DNA of 64,000 nt from Bradyrhizobium sp. NDS-1. GTDB taxonomy: Bacteria; Pseudomonadota; Alphaproteobacteria; Rhizobiales; Xanthobacteraceae. Below the pieces are notes generated by a model. It saw only the letters and a program-made list of their open reading frames with translations. It searched no databases and was not told the DNA's origin. Positions 20,114 through 31,041 of this stretch are shown here, in pieces. The stretch is from assembly GCF_032918005.1 (NCBI RefSeq), contig NZ_CP136628.1, forward strand, positions 1 through 64,000. Reading direction: 5' to 3'. Within the stretch, counting starts at the first letter, position 1. Every line of letters starts with the position of its first letter. Made by a program: the position numbers and the translations under genes.

Positions 20114-21031
20114 ATGAGCTGGCAGCCCTCGAACGATCCCGTGCTCGGCGATCCCATGTCCTGCGATGCGCTCGATCTCGTCATCGTGCCGCGCACGCGC
20201 GATCTCGGCGACGGATTCGCGGTGCGGCGCGCGCTGCCGCATGGCAAGCGGCAGATGGTCGGGCCGTTCATCTTCTTCGACCATTTCGGACCGGTGCAGT
20301 TCGTCTCCGGCAAGGGCATGGACGTGCGGCCGCATCCGCATATCGGGCTCGCCACCGTGACCTATCTGTTCGACGGCGCGATCATGCATCGCGACAGCGA
20401 AGGCAATGTCCAGGAGATCGCGCCGGGCGCGATGAATTTGATGACCGCCGGACGCGGCATCGCCCATTCCGAGCGCACGCCGGAGGCGCAGCGCGCCTCG
20501 GGCCAGAAGATGCTTGGCCTGCAGAGCTGGATCGCGCTGCCGGCCGGATCGGAGGAGATCGCACCATCATTCCAGCATTACGGCGCGGGCGATTTACCGA
20601 TGATCTCCGAGCGCGATTTTACCGCGCGGGTGATCGCGGGTTCGACATTCGGCATCACCTCGCCTGTCACCATGGTGTCGCCCTGGTTCTACACCGAGGT
20701 TACGGCGGTGGCGGGTGCGAGCGTGCCGCTCGACCCCGACCATGAGGAGCGCGCGATCTACATCGTCGACGGCGAGGTCGAGATCGCGAACGAGCGCTAC
20801 GAAGCGCCGCGCCTCTTGATCTTCCGGCCCGGCGATCGCATCACCGTGAAGGCGCTCAAGGCGACGCGGATGATGTTTCTCGGCGGCGATGCGCTGGAAG
20901 GGCCCCGCCACGTGTGGTGGAATTTCGTCTCTTCCAGCAAGGAACGGATCGAGCAGGCCAAGCAGGACTGGAAAACCGGCCGCTTCGCGGCAGTTCCGCA
21001 GGAACATGAGTTCATTCCGCTGCCGGAATAG
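20114..21031 (+). CDS. Pirin family protein
   Basis: A bicupin metal-binding protein of the pirin family, some members of which oxidise flavonoids such as quercetin or modulate other enzymes. The 305-aa product carries the conserved N-terminal cupin with the metal-site motif PHPHIGLATVTYLFDG and the paired AGRGIAHSER segment, plus FIFFDHFGP upstream. GAAGGA at 20101-20106 precedes ATG 20114 by 7 nt, so the long in-frame extension upstream, which would cross the divergent promoter region, is rejected. The function in this organism is unknown. Confidence 0.9.
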   Translation: MSWQPSNDPVLGDPMSCDALDLVIVPRTRDLGDGFAVRRALPHGKRQMVGPFIFFDHFGPVQFVSGKGMDVRPHPHIGLATVTYLFDGAIMHRDSEGNVQEIAPGAMNLMTAGRGIAHSERTPEAQRASGQKMLGLQSWIALPAGSEEIAPSFQHYGAGDLPMISERDFTARVIAGSTFGITSPVTMVSPWFYTEVTAVAGASVPLDPDHEERAIYIVDGEVEIANERYEAPRLLIFRPGDRITVKALKATRMMFLGGDALEGPRHVWWNFVSSSKERIEQAKQDWKTGRFAAVPQEHEFIPLPE

Positions 21032-21094
21032 GCTAATCCGGCTTCCGGCGGCGTCATCCGACGCGGCCGGATGTCCCGCGCGAAGGCTTTGCCG

Positions 21095-22009
21095 ATGACC
21101 ACCATGCTCTCCAGCGACCTGCCCCTGACCAAGATCGGACGCGGCAAGGTGCGCGATATCTACGACGTGGATGGCGACCGCCTGCTGCTCGTCACCACCG
21201 ACCGCATCAGCGCTTTCGACGTCGTGATGGGCGAGACCATTCCGATGAAGGGCGCGGTGCTGACTCAAATGAGCGCCTGGTGGTTCAACGAGCTCGAAGG
21301 CGTGGTGCCGCATCACATGATCAGCGCCGATACCGACGCGATCATCGCGGCCGTGCCGGCCTTGAAGCCGCACCGCGCCGAGATTCTCGGCCGCGCCATG
21401 CTGTGCAAGCGTACCACGGTCTTCCCGATCGAATGCGTGATCCGCGGCTATCTCTCGGGCTCGGCCTGGAAGGAGTACGCCGCGAGCGGCACGCTGGCCG
21501 GCGAGACGTTGAAGGCCGGTCTCGTCGAGAGCGAGAAGCTCGAGCCTGCCATCTTCAGCCCGGCGACCAAGGCCGAGAGCGGCCATGACGAGAACATCAC
21601 CATCGCGAAAATGCGCACCGTCGTCGGCGACGAGGTCGCCTACACGCTGGAGAGCATGACGCGCGCGATCTATACACTCGGCGAGGAGCTGGCCCGCGAG
21701 CAGGGCATCATCATCGCCGACACCAAGTTCGAGTTCGGCCGCGACAAGGACGGCCGCATCATCCTGATCGACGAGGTGATGACCCCGGATTCCTCGCGCT
21801 TCTGGGCAGTCGACGCCTACAAGCCCGGCCAGCCGCAAGCGAGCTTCGACAAGCAGCCCCTGCGCGACTATCTCGACGCCGAGCGCCGCGCCGGCCGCTG
21901 GAACGGCGACGCCCCGCCGCCCCCGCTGCCGGCGAGCGTAGTGGACGCGACCAGCAAGCGATACCTCGAAGCTTACAGGCGCGTGACGGGGAAAGAGCTG
22001 AAGATTTAG
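21095..22009 (+). CDS. purC: Phosphoribosylaminoimidazole-succinocarboxamide synthase
   Basis: PurC (SAICAR synthetase) ligates aspartate to CAIR in de novo purine synthesis using ATP. The 304-aa product has the [10 protein letters not shown] start, [37 protein letters not shown] and [10 protein letters not shown] motifs that define the enzyme. GAAGG at 21082-21086 is 8 nt from ATG 21095, preferred over ATG 21071. It is longer than the E. coli enzyme (about 237 aa) and resembles the larger yeast-like form. It lies alone here, away from other pur genes. Confidence 0.94.
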   Translation: MTTMLSSDLPLTKIGRGKVRDIYDVDGDRLLLVTTDRISAFDVVMGETIPMKGAVLTQMSAWWFNELEGVVPHHMISADTDAIIAAVPALKPHRAEILGRAMLCKRTTVFPIECVIRGYLSGSAWKEYAASGTLAGETLKAGLVESEKLEPAIFSPATKAESGHDENITIAKMRTVVGDEVAYTLESMTRAIYTLGEELAREQGIIIADTKFEFGRDKDGRIILIDEVMTPDSSRFWAVDAYKPGQPQASFDKQPLRDYLDAERRAGRWNGDAPPPPLPASVVDATSKRYLEAYRRVTGKELKI

Positions 22010-22187
22010 GCTCGGCTATCGGGTCTCACGTCCTCATTGCCGTCCTGGCTCGATACGTCACCAAGGTCCTCCCGGCGCAAGCCGGGACCTGCGGCAGAAT
22101 TGTCAGCTATCTCATAGTTTCAAGAATCCTGTTGCGTTAAGCCGGTAGTCGTCTACGACGGTATTTTCATGGGGCGAGCGCAACGGC

Positions 22188-24404
22188 GTGAACGATCCAG
22201 CAATTGTTTTCAGCCCGGCTCCCAGATTCAATCCGGCCTTCAAGCGTGCGTTGAATGACATATTGGGCGGAAGCGCCGCCAGCGTCCTGACCATCACGTT
22301 CGGACTGTCCTACTCGCTGCTGATTTTTACCGGCCCCCTGTCGCCGTATCTGTCTTACGGAATTGCGGCGACCTTCATCGGTTCCGCCGTGCTCGCAGCC
22401 GTCATCGCGCTCGGCAGTTCCCTGCCCTTCGCGGTTGCCGCTCCCGACAGCTCGATCGCCGCGGTGACGGGAATTTTGATCGCCTCGCTGGTCGAACGCA
22501 TGGCGGCGGCCGATCCGTCGGCGCCGCTGCTCTCGCCCGTCCTGATCACGCTGTGCCTGTCGACCGTGCTGACCGGCGTTGTCTTGTGCGGATTGGGCCT
22601 GACTCGCATGGGTCGCGCCATTCGCTACGTGCCCTATCCTGTGGTCGGCGGTTTCCTCGGCGCCACCGGGCTCCTGATCGTCATGGGCGCGATCCGTGTC
22701 ATCGCCGATCATCCCGTGGATTTCGCCTCGCTGCCGCGCTTGGCAGACGGGGTCGCGCTATGGGGCCTGGGCGCGGCCTGCTGCATGGCCCTGGTGCTGT
22801 ATCTGACTTGGCACCGCTCGCGTAGCCCGTTCGGACTGCCGATCATCCTGGTGGGAGGCGTGCTCGCGGCGCATCTGGCGTTTTGGATCTCTGGCGTCCC
22901 GCTCACTGAAGTCCGCGCGCTCGGCTGGACCTTCCAGCCACCGCCGGCGGCGTCCTTCGTGGTGCCCTGGCATGCCGACGGCTTCAGGCAATATCCCTGG
23001 TTCGCGGTCCCGGACCTGCTCGGCAATCTCGTCGCCGTCGTCTTCGTCACGGCGTCCAGCACGCTGTTCAACACCACGGGGATCGAAGTGGCCGTGCATC
23101 GGGAGGCCGATCTGGAACGCGAGCTGAACGTCACCGGCGCGGCCAACATGCTGACCGGCGTGCTCGGCGGCTATCCCGGATGCATCTCGGTCAGCCGCTC
23201 GCTCCTCAACTTCTCGAGCGGCGGCCGCGGCCGGCTGTCCGGCCTCACCGTCGCGGTGATGTCGGTGCTGATGCTCGCGATCGCGCCCGAACTACTCGGT
23301 TACATCCCGAAATTCGTGCTCGGCGGATTGCTGCTCTATCTCGGCGCCGACCAGCTGCACAAATGGATCATCGAATCGCGCAGGCGCCTTTCGAATCTCG
23401 AATATCTCTCGCTGCTTGCCATCATCGTCATCATTATGACCTGGGGCTTCGTACCGGGCATCCTGATCGGCGTAATCATCGGCTGCGCGACTTTCGCGTT
23501 CAGCGCGGCGCGGGTGGAGTCCATCAAGTACAGTTTCGACGGCTCGGAATACCGCTCCTCGCTCGATCGCTCGCGCGACGACCAGCAAGTGCTGCTGGCC
23601 CATGGCGGCAATATCCAGGGACTCAATCTGCAGAGCTACCTGTTCTTCGGCTCCGCAAACCGCCTCTTTCAGCACGTCAAGCGCCTGCTCCAGGAGCGGC
23701 CGCAGTGCCGTTACCTGCTGTTCGACTTCAAGCTCGTCACGGGCGTTGATTCGTCAGCGGCCTACAGCTTTGCACAGATCAAGCGCAGCGCGGCCGAACT
23801 CGGCGTCGAGTTGATCCTCGTGCACCTGCCGCCGGCAGCCGAGAAGGTGCTGCGCTCCAGCGGCTTCATGGGCGAGGGCGTCACCATCGTTCCGGAGCTC
23901 GATCACGCACTGGAATGGTGCGAAAACGAGATCATCGCGCAACATCAGGGACGGGCCCAGGAAGAGGCCAGCCTGCGCGAGTGGTTCACGCGCATTCTCG
24001 GCAGCGAGGACGACGCCGACGCGCTGATCCACCGCTGCCAGCGCATCGAGGTCGAGGCCGGCGAAGTCATCGTGCAGGCCGGCGACCCCGCCGATTCCAT
24101 GCATTTCATCCTGGACGGCCGCGTCGGCATCATGGTGCCCGCCGACGAAGACCGCACTACCCGCGTGCGCAGCCTCGGCCGCTACACCACGATCGGCGAG
24201 ATGGGTCTGGTGTCGAACACGCCGCGCAGCGCAACGATCCAGGCCGAGGTCGACAGCGTGCTCTACGTCCTCAATACGCACCAGTTCGACGCGATTAGGA
24301 GCGAAGACCCCGCACTCAGCCACAAGCTGCTGACGTATTTCGTGTCGGTGATGGCGGAGCGGTTGACGTTCGCGAATAGAACGATCGCGGTGCTGAGGCG
24401 GTAG
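22188..24404 (+). CDS. SulP family anion transporter with STAS and cyclic-nucleotide-binding domains
   Basis: A 738-residue fusion. Residues about 20-420 form a SulP-type membrane transporter core with more than ten hydrophobic segments and motifs such as PDSSIAAVTGIL and GGYPGCISVSRSLLNF. A STAS-like domain follows (about 470-590), including LLFDFKLVTGVDSSAAYSF. The C-terminal 125 residues are a cyclic-nucleotide-binding domain (GEVIVQAGDPADSMHFILDG and GEMGLVSNTPRSAT, which keeps the phosphate-binding Arg). The start is a GTG at 22188 with only a weak ribosome binding site. The arrangement suggests anion import or bicarbonate/sulfate transport gated by cyclic nucleotides, but the substrate is unknown. 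Confidence 0.88.
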   Translation: MNDPAIVFSPAPRFNPAFKRALNDILGGSAASVLTITFGLSYSLLIFTGPLSPYLSYGIAATFIGSAVLAAVIALGSSLPFAVAAPDSSIAAVTGILIASLVERMAAADPSAPLLSPVLITLCLSTVLTGVVLCGLGLTRMGRAIRYVPYPVVGGFLGATGLLIVMGAIRVIADHPVDFASLPRLADGVALWGLGAACCMALVLYLTWHRSRSPFGLPIILVGGVLAAHLAFWISGVPLTEVRALGWTFQPPPAASFVVPWHADGFRQYPWFAVPDLLGNLVAVVFVTASSTLFNTTGIEVAVHREADLERELNVTGAANMLTGVLGGYPGCISVSRSLLNFSSGGRGRLSGLTVAVMSVLMLAIAPELLGYIPKFVLGGLLLYLGADQLHKWIIESRRRLSNLEYLSLLAIIVIIMTWGFVPGILIGVIIGCATFAFSAARVESIKYSFDGSEYRSSLDRSRDDQQVLLAHGGNIQGLNLQSYLFFGSANRLFQHVKRLLQERPQCRYLLFDFKLVTGVDSSAAYSFAQIKRSAAELGVELILVHLPPAAEKVLRSSGFMGEGVTIVPELDHALEWCENEIIAQHQGRAQEEASLREWFTRILGSEDDADALIHRCQRIEVEAGEVIVQAGDPADSMHFILDGRVGIMVPADEDRTTRVRSLGRYTTIGEMGLVSNTPRSATIQAEVDSVLYVLNTHQFDAIRSEDPALSHKLLTYFVSVMAERLTFANRTIAVLRR

Positions 24405-24414
24405 GACGGCTCGC

Positions 24415-24505
24415 ACCGTCATTGCGAGGAGCCCGCGACGAAGCAAACCAGACTGCCTCCATGGAAGACTCCGGATTGCTTCGCTCCGCTCGCAATGACG
24501 TGGAG
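24415..24505. repeat. Intergenic palindrome, TCATTGCGAG...GAAGCAA family, copy 1
   Basis: GTCATTGCGAGGAGC (24418) is mirrored by GCTCGCAATGACG (24489-24501), and GAAGCAA near 24439 by TTGCTTCG near 24477. A related element lies at 29811-29901. It separates the SulP gene from the convergent gabD gene. Confidence 0.75.
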
Positions 24506-24515
24506 AGACGAACCC

Positions 24516-26009
24516 CTAAACCCCCGCCATCATCACGTATTTGATCTCGACATATTCTTCCATGCCGTGACGCGAGCCTTCGCGTCCGAGCCCGCTCTCC
24601 TTGACGCCGCCGAAGGGGGCGACCTCGGTGGTGATCAGGCCGGTGTTGACCCCGACCATGCCTGATTCCAGCGCCTCGGCGACGCGCCAGACGCGGCCGA
24701 GATCACGGGAATAGAAGTAGGAGGCAAGACCGAACGGCGAGGCGTTGCACATCGCAATGACGTCGGCCTCGTCCTTGAAGCGGATGACCGGCGCGAGCGG
24801 GCCGAAGGTTTCCTCCTGCGACACTAGCGAGTCCGACTTGACGTCGGCCAGCACGGTGGGCTCGAAGAACGAGCGTCCAAGCTCGCTGCGCTTGCCACCG
24901 GTGACGATTTTAGCGCCGCGCTTGACGGCGTCCGCAATGTGGCGCTCGACCTTGTCGACCGCCTTCATGTTGATCAGGGGCCCTTGCGTGACGCCGCTCT
25001 CGGTGCCGTCGCCGATCTTCATCGTCGCGACTTTCTTCGACAGCTTCTGCACGAATTCGTCGTAGATCTTGTCCTGGGCGTAGAGGCGGTTGGCGCAGAC
25101 GCAGGTCTGGCCCATGTTGCGGTATTTCGAGACGATGGCGCCTTCGACCGCGGCGTCGATGTCGGCGTCGTCGAACACCACGAAGGGCGCATTGCCGCCA
25201 AGCTCGAGGCCAAGCCGCTTCACCCCGACGGAGGCCTGCTGGTAGAGGATCTTGCCGACCGCGGTCGAGCCGGTGAAGCCGACGAAGCGCACCGCCGGAT
25301 GCTCGCACAGCACCTTGCCGATCGGCGGCGCGTCACCCGTAACGATGTTGAGCACGCCCTTGGGGATGCCGGCCTTCTCGGCGAGTACCGCCAGCGCCAG
25401 CGCCGACAGCGGCGTTTCATTGGCGGGCTTGAGCACCACGGTGCAGCCGGCGGCGAGCGCCGGCGACACCTTTCGGGTGATCATGGAGTTCGGGAAATTC
25501 CACGGCGTGATGGCGCCGCAGACGCCGATCGGCTGCTTGATCGCGAGCAGCCGCGCGTCAGGCCGCTGCGTCGGAATGGTCTCGCCATAGACGCGCCGGG
25601 CCTCTTCGGCGAAGAACTCGATATAGGCGGCGCCGATGTCGACCTCGCCGAGCGCCTCGGTGAGCGGCTTGCCCTGCTCGGAGGTGAGGATCAGTGCGAG
25701 GTCCTCGCGGTTGGCCGTGATCAGCTCGAACCATTTGCGAAGGATGTTGGAGCGCTGCTTGGCGGTGTGCTTGGCCCAGCCCGGAAAGGCGCGCTCGGCG
25801 GCTTCGACCGCCTTGGTCGTATCATCGGCACCAAGCTGCGGAACTTTTGCGAGCTCGACACCGCTCGCGGGATTGTTGACCGCGAAGACCGGGGTGCCGA
25901 CCCAGGCGCCGTCGATGTAGCAGGCCTCCTTCAGGAGCGAAGGGTCCTTCAACCGGTCGCGCAGGGTGGCGGTGGCTTGCGGGGCGCGTGCGGCGGCGGT
26001 CGGTGTCAT
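24516..26009 (-). CDS. gabD: NAD(P)-dependent succinate-semialdehyde dehydrogenase
   Basis: GabD oxidises succinate semialdehyde to succinate, the last step of the GABA shunt. The 497-aa product is an aldehyde dehydrogenase with the cofactor-site motif ITPWNFPNSMITRK, FTGSTAVGK, the general-base segment LELGGNAPFVVFDDAD and the active-site cysteine in GQTCVCANRLYAQ, which is the exact GabD pattern including the second Cys. GGGAG 7 nt before ATG 26009 (minus strand) fixes the start; an upstream in-frame extension is rejected. No gabT is adjacent. Confidence 0.93.
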   Translation of the reverse strand: MTPTAAARAPQATATLRDRLKDPSLLKEACYIDGAWVGTPVFAVNNPASGVELAKVPQLGADDTTKAVEAAERAFPGWAKHTAKQRSNILRKWFELITANREDLALILTSEQGKPLTEALGEVDIGAAYIEFFAEEARRVYGETIPTQRPDARLLAIKQPIGVCGAITPWNFPNSMITRKVSPALAAGCTVVLKPANETPLSALALAVLAEKAGIPKGVLNIVTGDAPPIGKVLCEHPAVRFVGFTGSTAVGKILYQQASVGVKRLGLELGGNAPFVVFDDADIDAAVEGAIVSKYRNMGQTCVCANRLYAQDKIYDEFVQKLSKKVATMKIGDGTESGVTQGPLINMKAVDKVERHIADAVKRGAKIVTGGKRSELGRSFFEPTVLADVKSDSLVSQEETFGPLAPVIRFKDEADVIAMCNASPFGLASYFYSRDLGRVWRVAEALESGMVGVNTGLITTEVAPFGGVKESGLGREGSRHGMEEYVEIKYVMMAGV

Positions 26010-26115
26010 GGCGTTACTCCCAGGGGCGATCGGATCGGCCGGAATATAGGGGCAAGCGGTGCCCAATGCACCGCCCCGCAACGCACATCTGCCTGTAGCT
26101 TGGAAGAGGGCGGCC

Positions 26116-26436
26116 TTACGCCGCGCCGCTCATATAGGTTTCGCGGCGGCCAATCATGCGCTCGGCCGCGGCCTTGGCGTCGGCCTTCGACGACGTTGCG
26201 CACGTCCGGTATTCGAGATCGGGAACGTCGGACGGGTTACGGCGGCCGAACCAGTTTTTCGAGCCGATCGGCAGCAGCGCCAGGGATTGCGCCAGATTGT
26301 CGACCGCACCGAAGGAATAGAGCGCGCCGGTGCCGGCGATGCGCACCTCGTAGATGCCGGGCGAAATCGGCGCCTCCAAATTCTCGCCCCGTCCGGGACG
26401 GGGATAGCGCTTCCATTCGCTCCAGGTCGAAATCAT
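26116..26436 (-). CDS. Small protein of unknown function with a GIY-YIG-like stretch
   Basis: A 106-residue protein, MISTWSEWKRYPRPGRGE at the N-terminus. GAGGGGGA about 6-8 nt before ATG 26436 (minus strand) supports this start over an ATG 36 nt upstream. The central part, PGIYEVRIAG, ALYSFGAVDNLAQSL, resembles the GIY...(L/I)YxG...NLxxRL pattern of GIY-YIG nuclease folds, but the second motif lacks YIG and I see no catalytic Arg/Glu pair, so any relation would be to an inactive form. It lies upstream of gabD on the same strand, with a 106-bp gap. The function is unknown. Confidence 0.68.
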   Translation of the reverse strand: MISTWSEWKRYPRPGRGENLEAPISPGIYEVRIAGTGALYSFGAVDNLAQSLALLPIGSKNWFGRRNPSDVPDLEYRTCATSSKADAKAAAERMIGRRETYMSGAA

Positions 26437-26535
26437 CTGAGGTCCCCCTCGCGGCCGCTCAGCAGCCGCCAATTTGCATCAAGTCTTACTGTCGCCGGCC
26501 GATTGGCCGCGTGCTGAAACGCCGCAACGCACAAA

Positions 26536-26566
26536 ATGTTTCAAGTGATTCAAACACCCGAAACAT
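26536..26566. promoter_or_regulatory. Candidate operator ATGTTTC-N17-GAAACAT
   Basis: A perfect 7-bp inverted repeat (26536-26542 and 26560-26566) with a 17-nt spacer lies in the 346-bp divergent gap between the small minus-strand gene and the plus-strand serine hydrolase. Nothing else in that gap stands out apart from the hydrolase ribosome binding site. Operator status is a guess from symmetry and position. Confidence 0.25.
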
Positions 26567-26782
26567 ACCGGCGGCGCCATCCAAGGTCACGGCGGGCCAC
26601 AGTCATCCACCGCAGATTGTGACGGAGTGTTGCAGTTCAGCCGTCCTGTCGTCCTGCGCCGGGTGCGGCCCGTCAAGTCACGACATCGCGACCGCCGCAG
26701 GCATCTGGACACGCTTGCCGCGCGGGGCGCGGGGGAGGACAATCGATCACTTCCAACAATAATCAAACCGGAGGAAACACGC

Positions 26783-27979
26783 ATGCAGAGCAAAGCCGAG
26801 ATCGACGAGATTCTGCGCCAGAAGAGCGATGCCAGGGAAATCCCCGGCGTCGTGGCGATCGCTGCCAGCGGTAACGACGTGCTGTACCAGGGCGCGTTCG
26901 GCAAGCGCGACCTGTCGAAGCCCGATGCGATGACGGCGGACAGCGTGTTCTGGATCGCATCGATGACGAAGGCCGTGACGTCGGCGGGCGCGATGCAGCT
27001 GGTCGAGCAGGGCAAGCTGTCGCTGGACGCGCCGATCGGCGATGTATTGCCCGATCTCGCCAAGCCGCAGGTGCTCGAAGGATTCGATGCCAAGGGCGAA
27101 GCGAAGCTGCGGCCGGCCAAGGGGCCGATCACGCTGCGCCAACTCATGACCCACACCGCCGGCTTCTGCTACAACATGTGGAACGGTGATCTTGCGCTCT
27201 ATCTGGACAAGAACGGCATTCCCGCCATCACCACCTGCCAGAATGCGGCGCTGAAGACGCCTATCATGACCGACCCTGGCACGCGCTGGGAGTACGGCAC
27301 CAACATCGATTTCGTCGGCAAGGCCGTGGAGGCCGCCAGCGGCAAACGGCTCGATGTTTACCTGCGCGACAATCTGTTCAGCCCGCTCGGCATGAGCGAT
27401 ACGGCTTTCAAGATCACCGAGGACATGCGCAAGCGCCTCGTCGGCATGCACGCGCGCGGCGAGGACGGCCAGCTCGCATCGATCCCGTTCGAGCTCGAGC
27501 AGGAGCCGGAATTCCACATGGGCGGCGGCGGCCTCTACTCGACGGCGGCCGACTACATCAAGTTCACCCGGATGATCCTCAACAAGGGCCGCGGCAACGG
27601 CAACCAGGTGCTGAAGGCCGAGACGGTCGCCACGATGGGACAGAACCACATCGGCGATCTCGCCATGGGCAAGATGACCACGGCGGCACCGATGTACACC
27701 AACGACGTCGATCTCTATCCGGAGCAGGTGAAGAAGTGGGGCCTCAGCTTCATGATCAACACCGCCAAGACCGCGGAAGGACGCAGCGCAGGCAGCCTCG
27801 CCTGGGCAGGCCTCGCCAACACCTATTACTGGATCGACCCGGCCCGCGACGTCACCGGCGTGATCCTGATGCAGCTGCTGCCGTTCGCCGACGCGAAATG
27901 CCTGGAAGCGTTCGCGGGATTTGAGCGCGGGGTCTATGCCGGGCTCGATGCTGCCGGGAGCGGGCAGAAGGCAGCCTAG
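26783..27979 (+). CDS. Serine hydrolase / beta-lactamase family protein
   Basis: A 398-aa member of the class C beta-lactamase and esterase superfamily (EstB-like). The catalytic Ser-x-x-Lys is SMTK in WIASMTKAVTSAG (about residue 58), the second motif is YGTN in GTRWEYGTNIDF, and TLRQLMTHTAGF is the conserved segment between. No signal peptide is visible, so it is probably cytoplasmic. GGAGGAAAC (26770) before ATG 26783 is a strong ribosome binding site. It is not closely similar to the other serine hydrolase at 17255-18685. The substrate is unknown; an esterase is as likely as a beta-lactamase. Confidence 0.9.
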   Translation: MQSKAEIDEILRQKSDAREIPGVVAIAASGNDVLYQGAFGKRDLSKPDAMTADSVFWIASMTKAVTSAGAMQLVEQGKLSLDAPIGDVLPDLAKPQVLEGFDAKGEAKLRPAKGPITLRQLMTHTAGFCYNMWNGDLALYLDKNGIPAITTCQNAALKTPIMTDPGTRWEYGTNIDFVGKAVEAASGKRLDVYLRDNLFSPLGMSDTAFKITEDMRKRLVGMHARGEDGQLASIPFELEQEPEFHMGGGGLYSTAADYIKFTRMILNKGRGNGNQVLKAETVATMGQNHIGDLAMGKMTTAAPMYTNDVDLYPEQVKKWGLSFMINTAKTAEGRSAGSLAWAGLANTYYWIDPARDVTGVILMQLLPFADAKCLEAFAGFERGVYAGLDAAGSGQKAA

Positions 27980-28094
27980 CCCCTTAGCATGAGGCGCGAC
28001 TTGTCGCGCGCTCACGACACAATGGATACTCTCGTGCCCGGTGAGGCACCCGGTCCGGGCACGGGAGACAAGGCTTAGGCTGGAGGACATCAAC

Positions 28095-29789
<1,695 letters not shown>

Positions 29790-29810
29790 CGGCCGAGAAC
29801 CTGCATCCAC

Positions 29811-29901
29811 ACCGTCATTGCGAGCGTAGCGAAGCAATCCAGTCTGTCCCCGCGGAGGGGTTCTGGATTGCTTCGTCACAAGAGCTCCTCGCAATGTCGG
29901 G
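29811..29901. repeat. Intergenic palindrome, TCATTGCGAG...GAAGCAA family, copy 2
   Basis: GTCATTGCGAGCGTAGCGAA (29815) with GAAGCAATCCAG is mirrored by CTGGATTGCTTCG and then CTCGCAATGTCGG (29888-29900). The ends match the copy at 24415-24505. It lies between two convergent genes. Confidence 0.8.
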
Positions 29902-29915
29902 GAGAGAGCGGGGAC

Positions 29916-30917
29916 CTACGCCGTCAGCCCGCGCTGCTGGGCAAGCTCCTTCAGCGACACTTGCGGCCGCGCGCCGATGTGCTGGATCACTTCGGCGGCC
30001 GCGAGCGCGCCGAGCTCGCCGCACTGCTTGTACGCAAGATTGCGCGCCAGGCCGAACAGGAAGCCTGCGGCGAAGAGGTCGCCGGCGCCGGTGGTGTCGA
30101 CCACCTTGTTGACCGGGAAGGCCGGCGCCGCGACGGCGTCTTCGGACGACACGACCATGCAGCCCTTCTCGCTGCGGGTAACGATTCCGAGATTGGCGTC
30201 ATTGCGCAGCTGCTTCAGCGCGGTATCGAAATCCGACGTCATGTAGAGCGAGTGCAGCTCGGACTCGTTGGCGAACACAATGTCGACGGTACCGTTGCGC
30301 ATCAAGGAAAGGAACTCGTCGCGATAGCGGTCGACGCAGAACGAATCCGACAATGTCAGCGCCACCTTGCGCCTGGCATCATGGGCAATCTTGGCCGCCT
30401 TGACGAAGGCGTCCTTGGCGTTCTTGGGATCCCAGAGATAGCCTTCGAGATAGACGATGCCGGCGCCGGCGATTTCCGCCGGGTCGATATCGGCTGGCGA
30501 CAGATCCTGTGCCGCGCCGAGATAGGTATTCATGGTGCGCTCGCCGTCATCCGTGACCAGGATGTAGGAGCAACCGGTGGCGGGACCGTCCGTCGCGGCG
30601 GGCGTGTTGAAGGCAACGCCGGCAGCGCGGATATCGTGGACGTAGAGCTTGCCGATCTGGTCGTCCTTGACCTTGCCGACATAGGCCGCCCGTGCCCCCA
30701 GGCTGCCGATGCCGACGATGGTGTTGGCGGCGGAGCCGCCCGAGACTTCCGTGGCCGGACCCATGTCCTTGTAAATGGCCGCCGCACGCCCCTCGTCGAT
30801 CAGGGACATGCTGCCCTTGGCCATGCCGTGCCTGGCCAGAAAGGCCTCGTCGGTCCTGACCAGCACGTCGAACAGCGCGTTGCCGATGCCGAGAACGTCA
30901 TATTTCACGTCAGCCAT
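29916..30917 (-). CDS. PfkB family carbohydrate/adenosine kinase
   Basis: A ribokinase-fold kinase of 333 aa. The N-terminal signature VSGGSAANTIVGIGSLGARAA and the C-terminal PfkB signature DTTGAGDLFAAGFLFGLAR, with the catalytic Asp of GAGD, are both complete. The overall form (GIGNALFDVLV start, CSYILVTDDGERTMNTYLGAA) is that of alphaproteobacterial proteins annotated as adenosine kinase, so phosphorylation of adenosine to AMP is the best guess; another sugar or nucleoside is possible. It is divergent to murJ, with 124 bp between. Confidence 0.9.
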   Translation of the reverse strand: MADVKYDVLGIGNALFDVLVRTDEAFLARHGMAKGSMSLIDEGRAAAIYKDMGPATEVSGGSAANTIVGIGSLGARAAYVGKVKDDQIGKLYVHDIRAAGVAFNTPAATDGPATGCSYILVTDDGERTMNTYLGAAQDLSPADIDPAEIAGAGIVYLEGYLWDPKNAKDAFVKAAKIAHDARRKVALTLSDSFCVDRYRDEFLSLMRNGTVDIVFANESELHSLYMTSDFDTALKQLRNDANLGIVTRSEKGCMVVSSEDAVAAPAFPVNKVVDTTGAGDLFAAGFLFGLARNLAYKQCGELGALAAAEVIQHIGARPQVSLKELAQQRGLTA

Positions 30918-31041
30918 TCACCTTGATCCTGTTTGGCGGATTGCGATCCCAGCGGAAATCCGCTTCCTGTCGGCCTGAAATCCGGCTCGCGGCCTATCAC
31001 GACCGGGCCTGCACGGGCAAGCAACGGTATTATTAAAGAGC

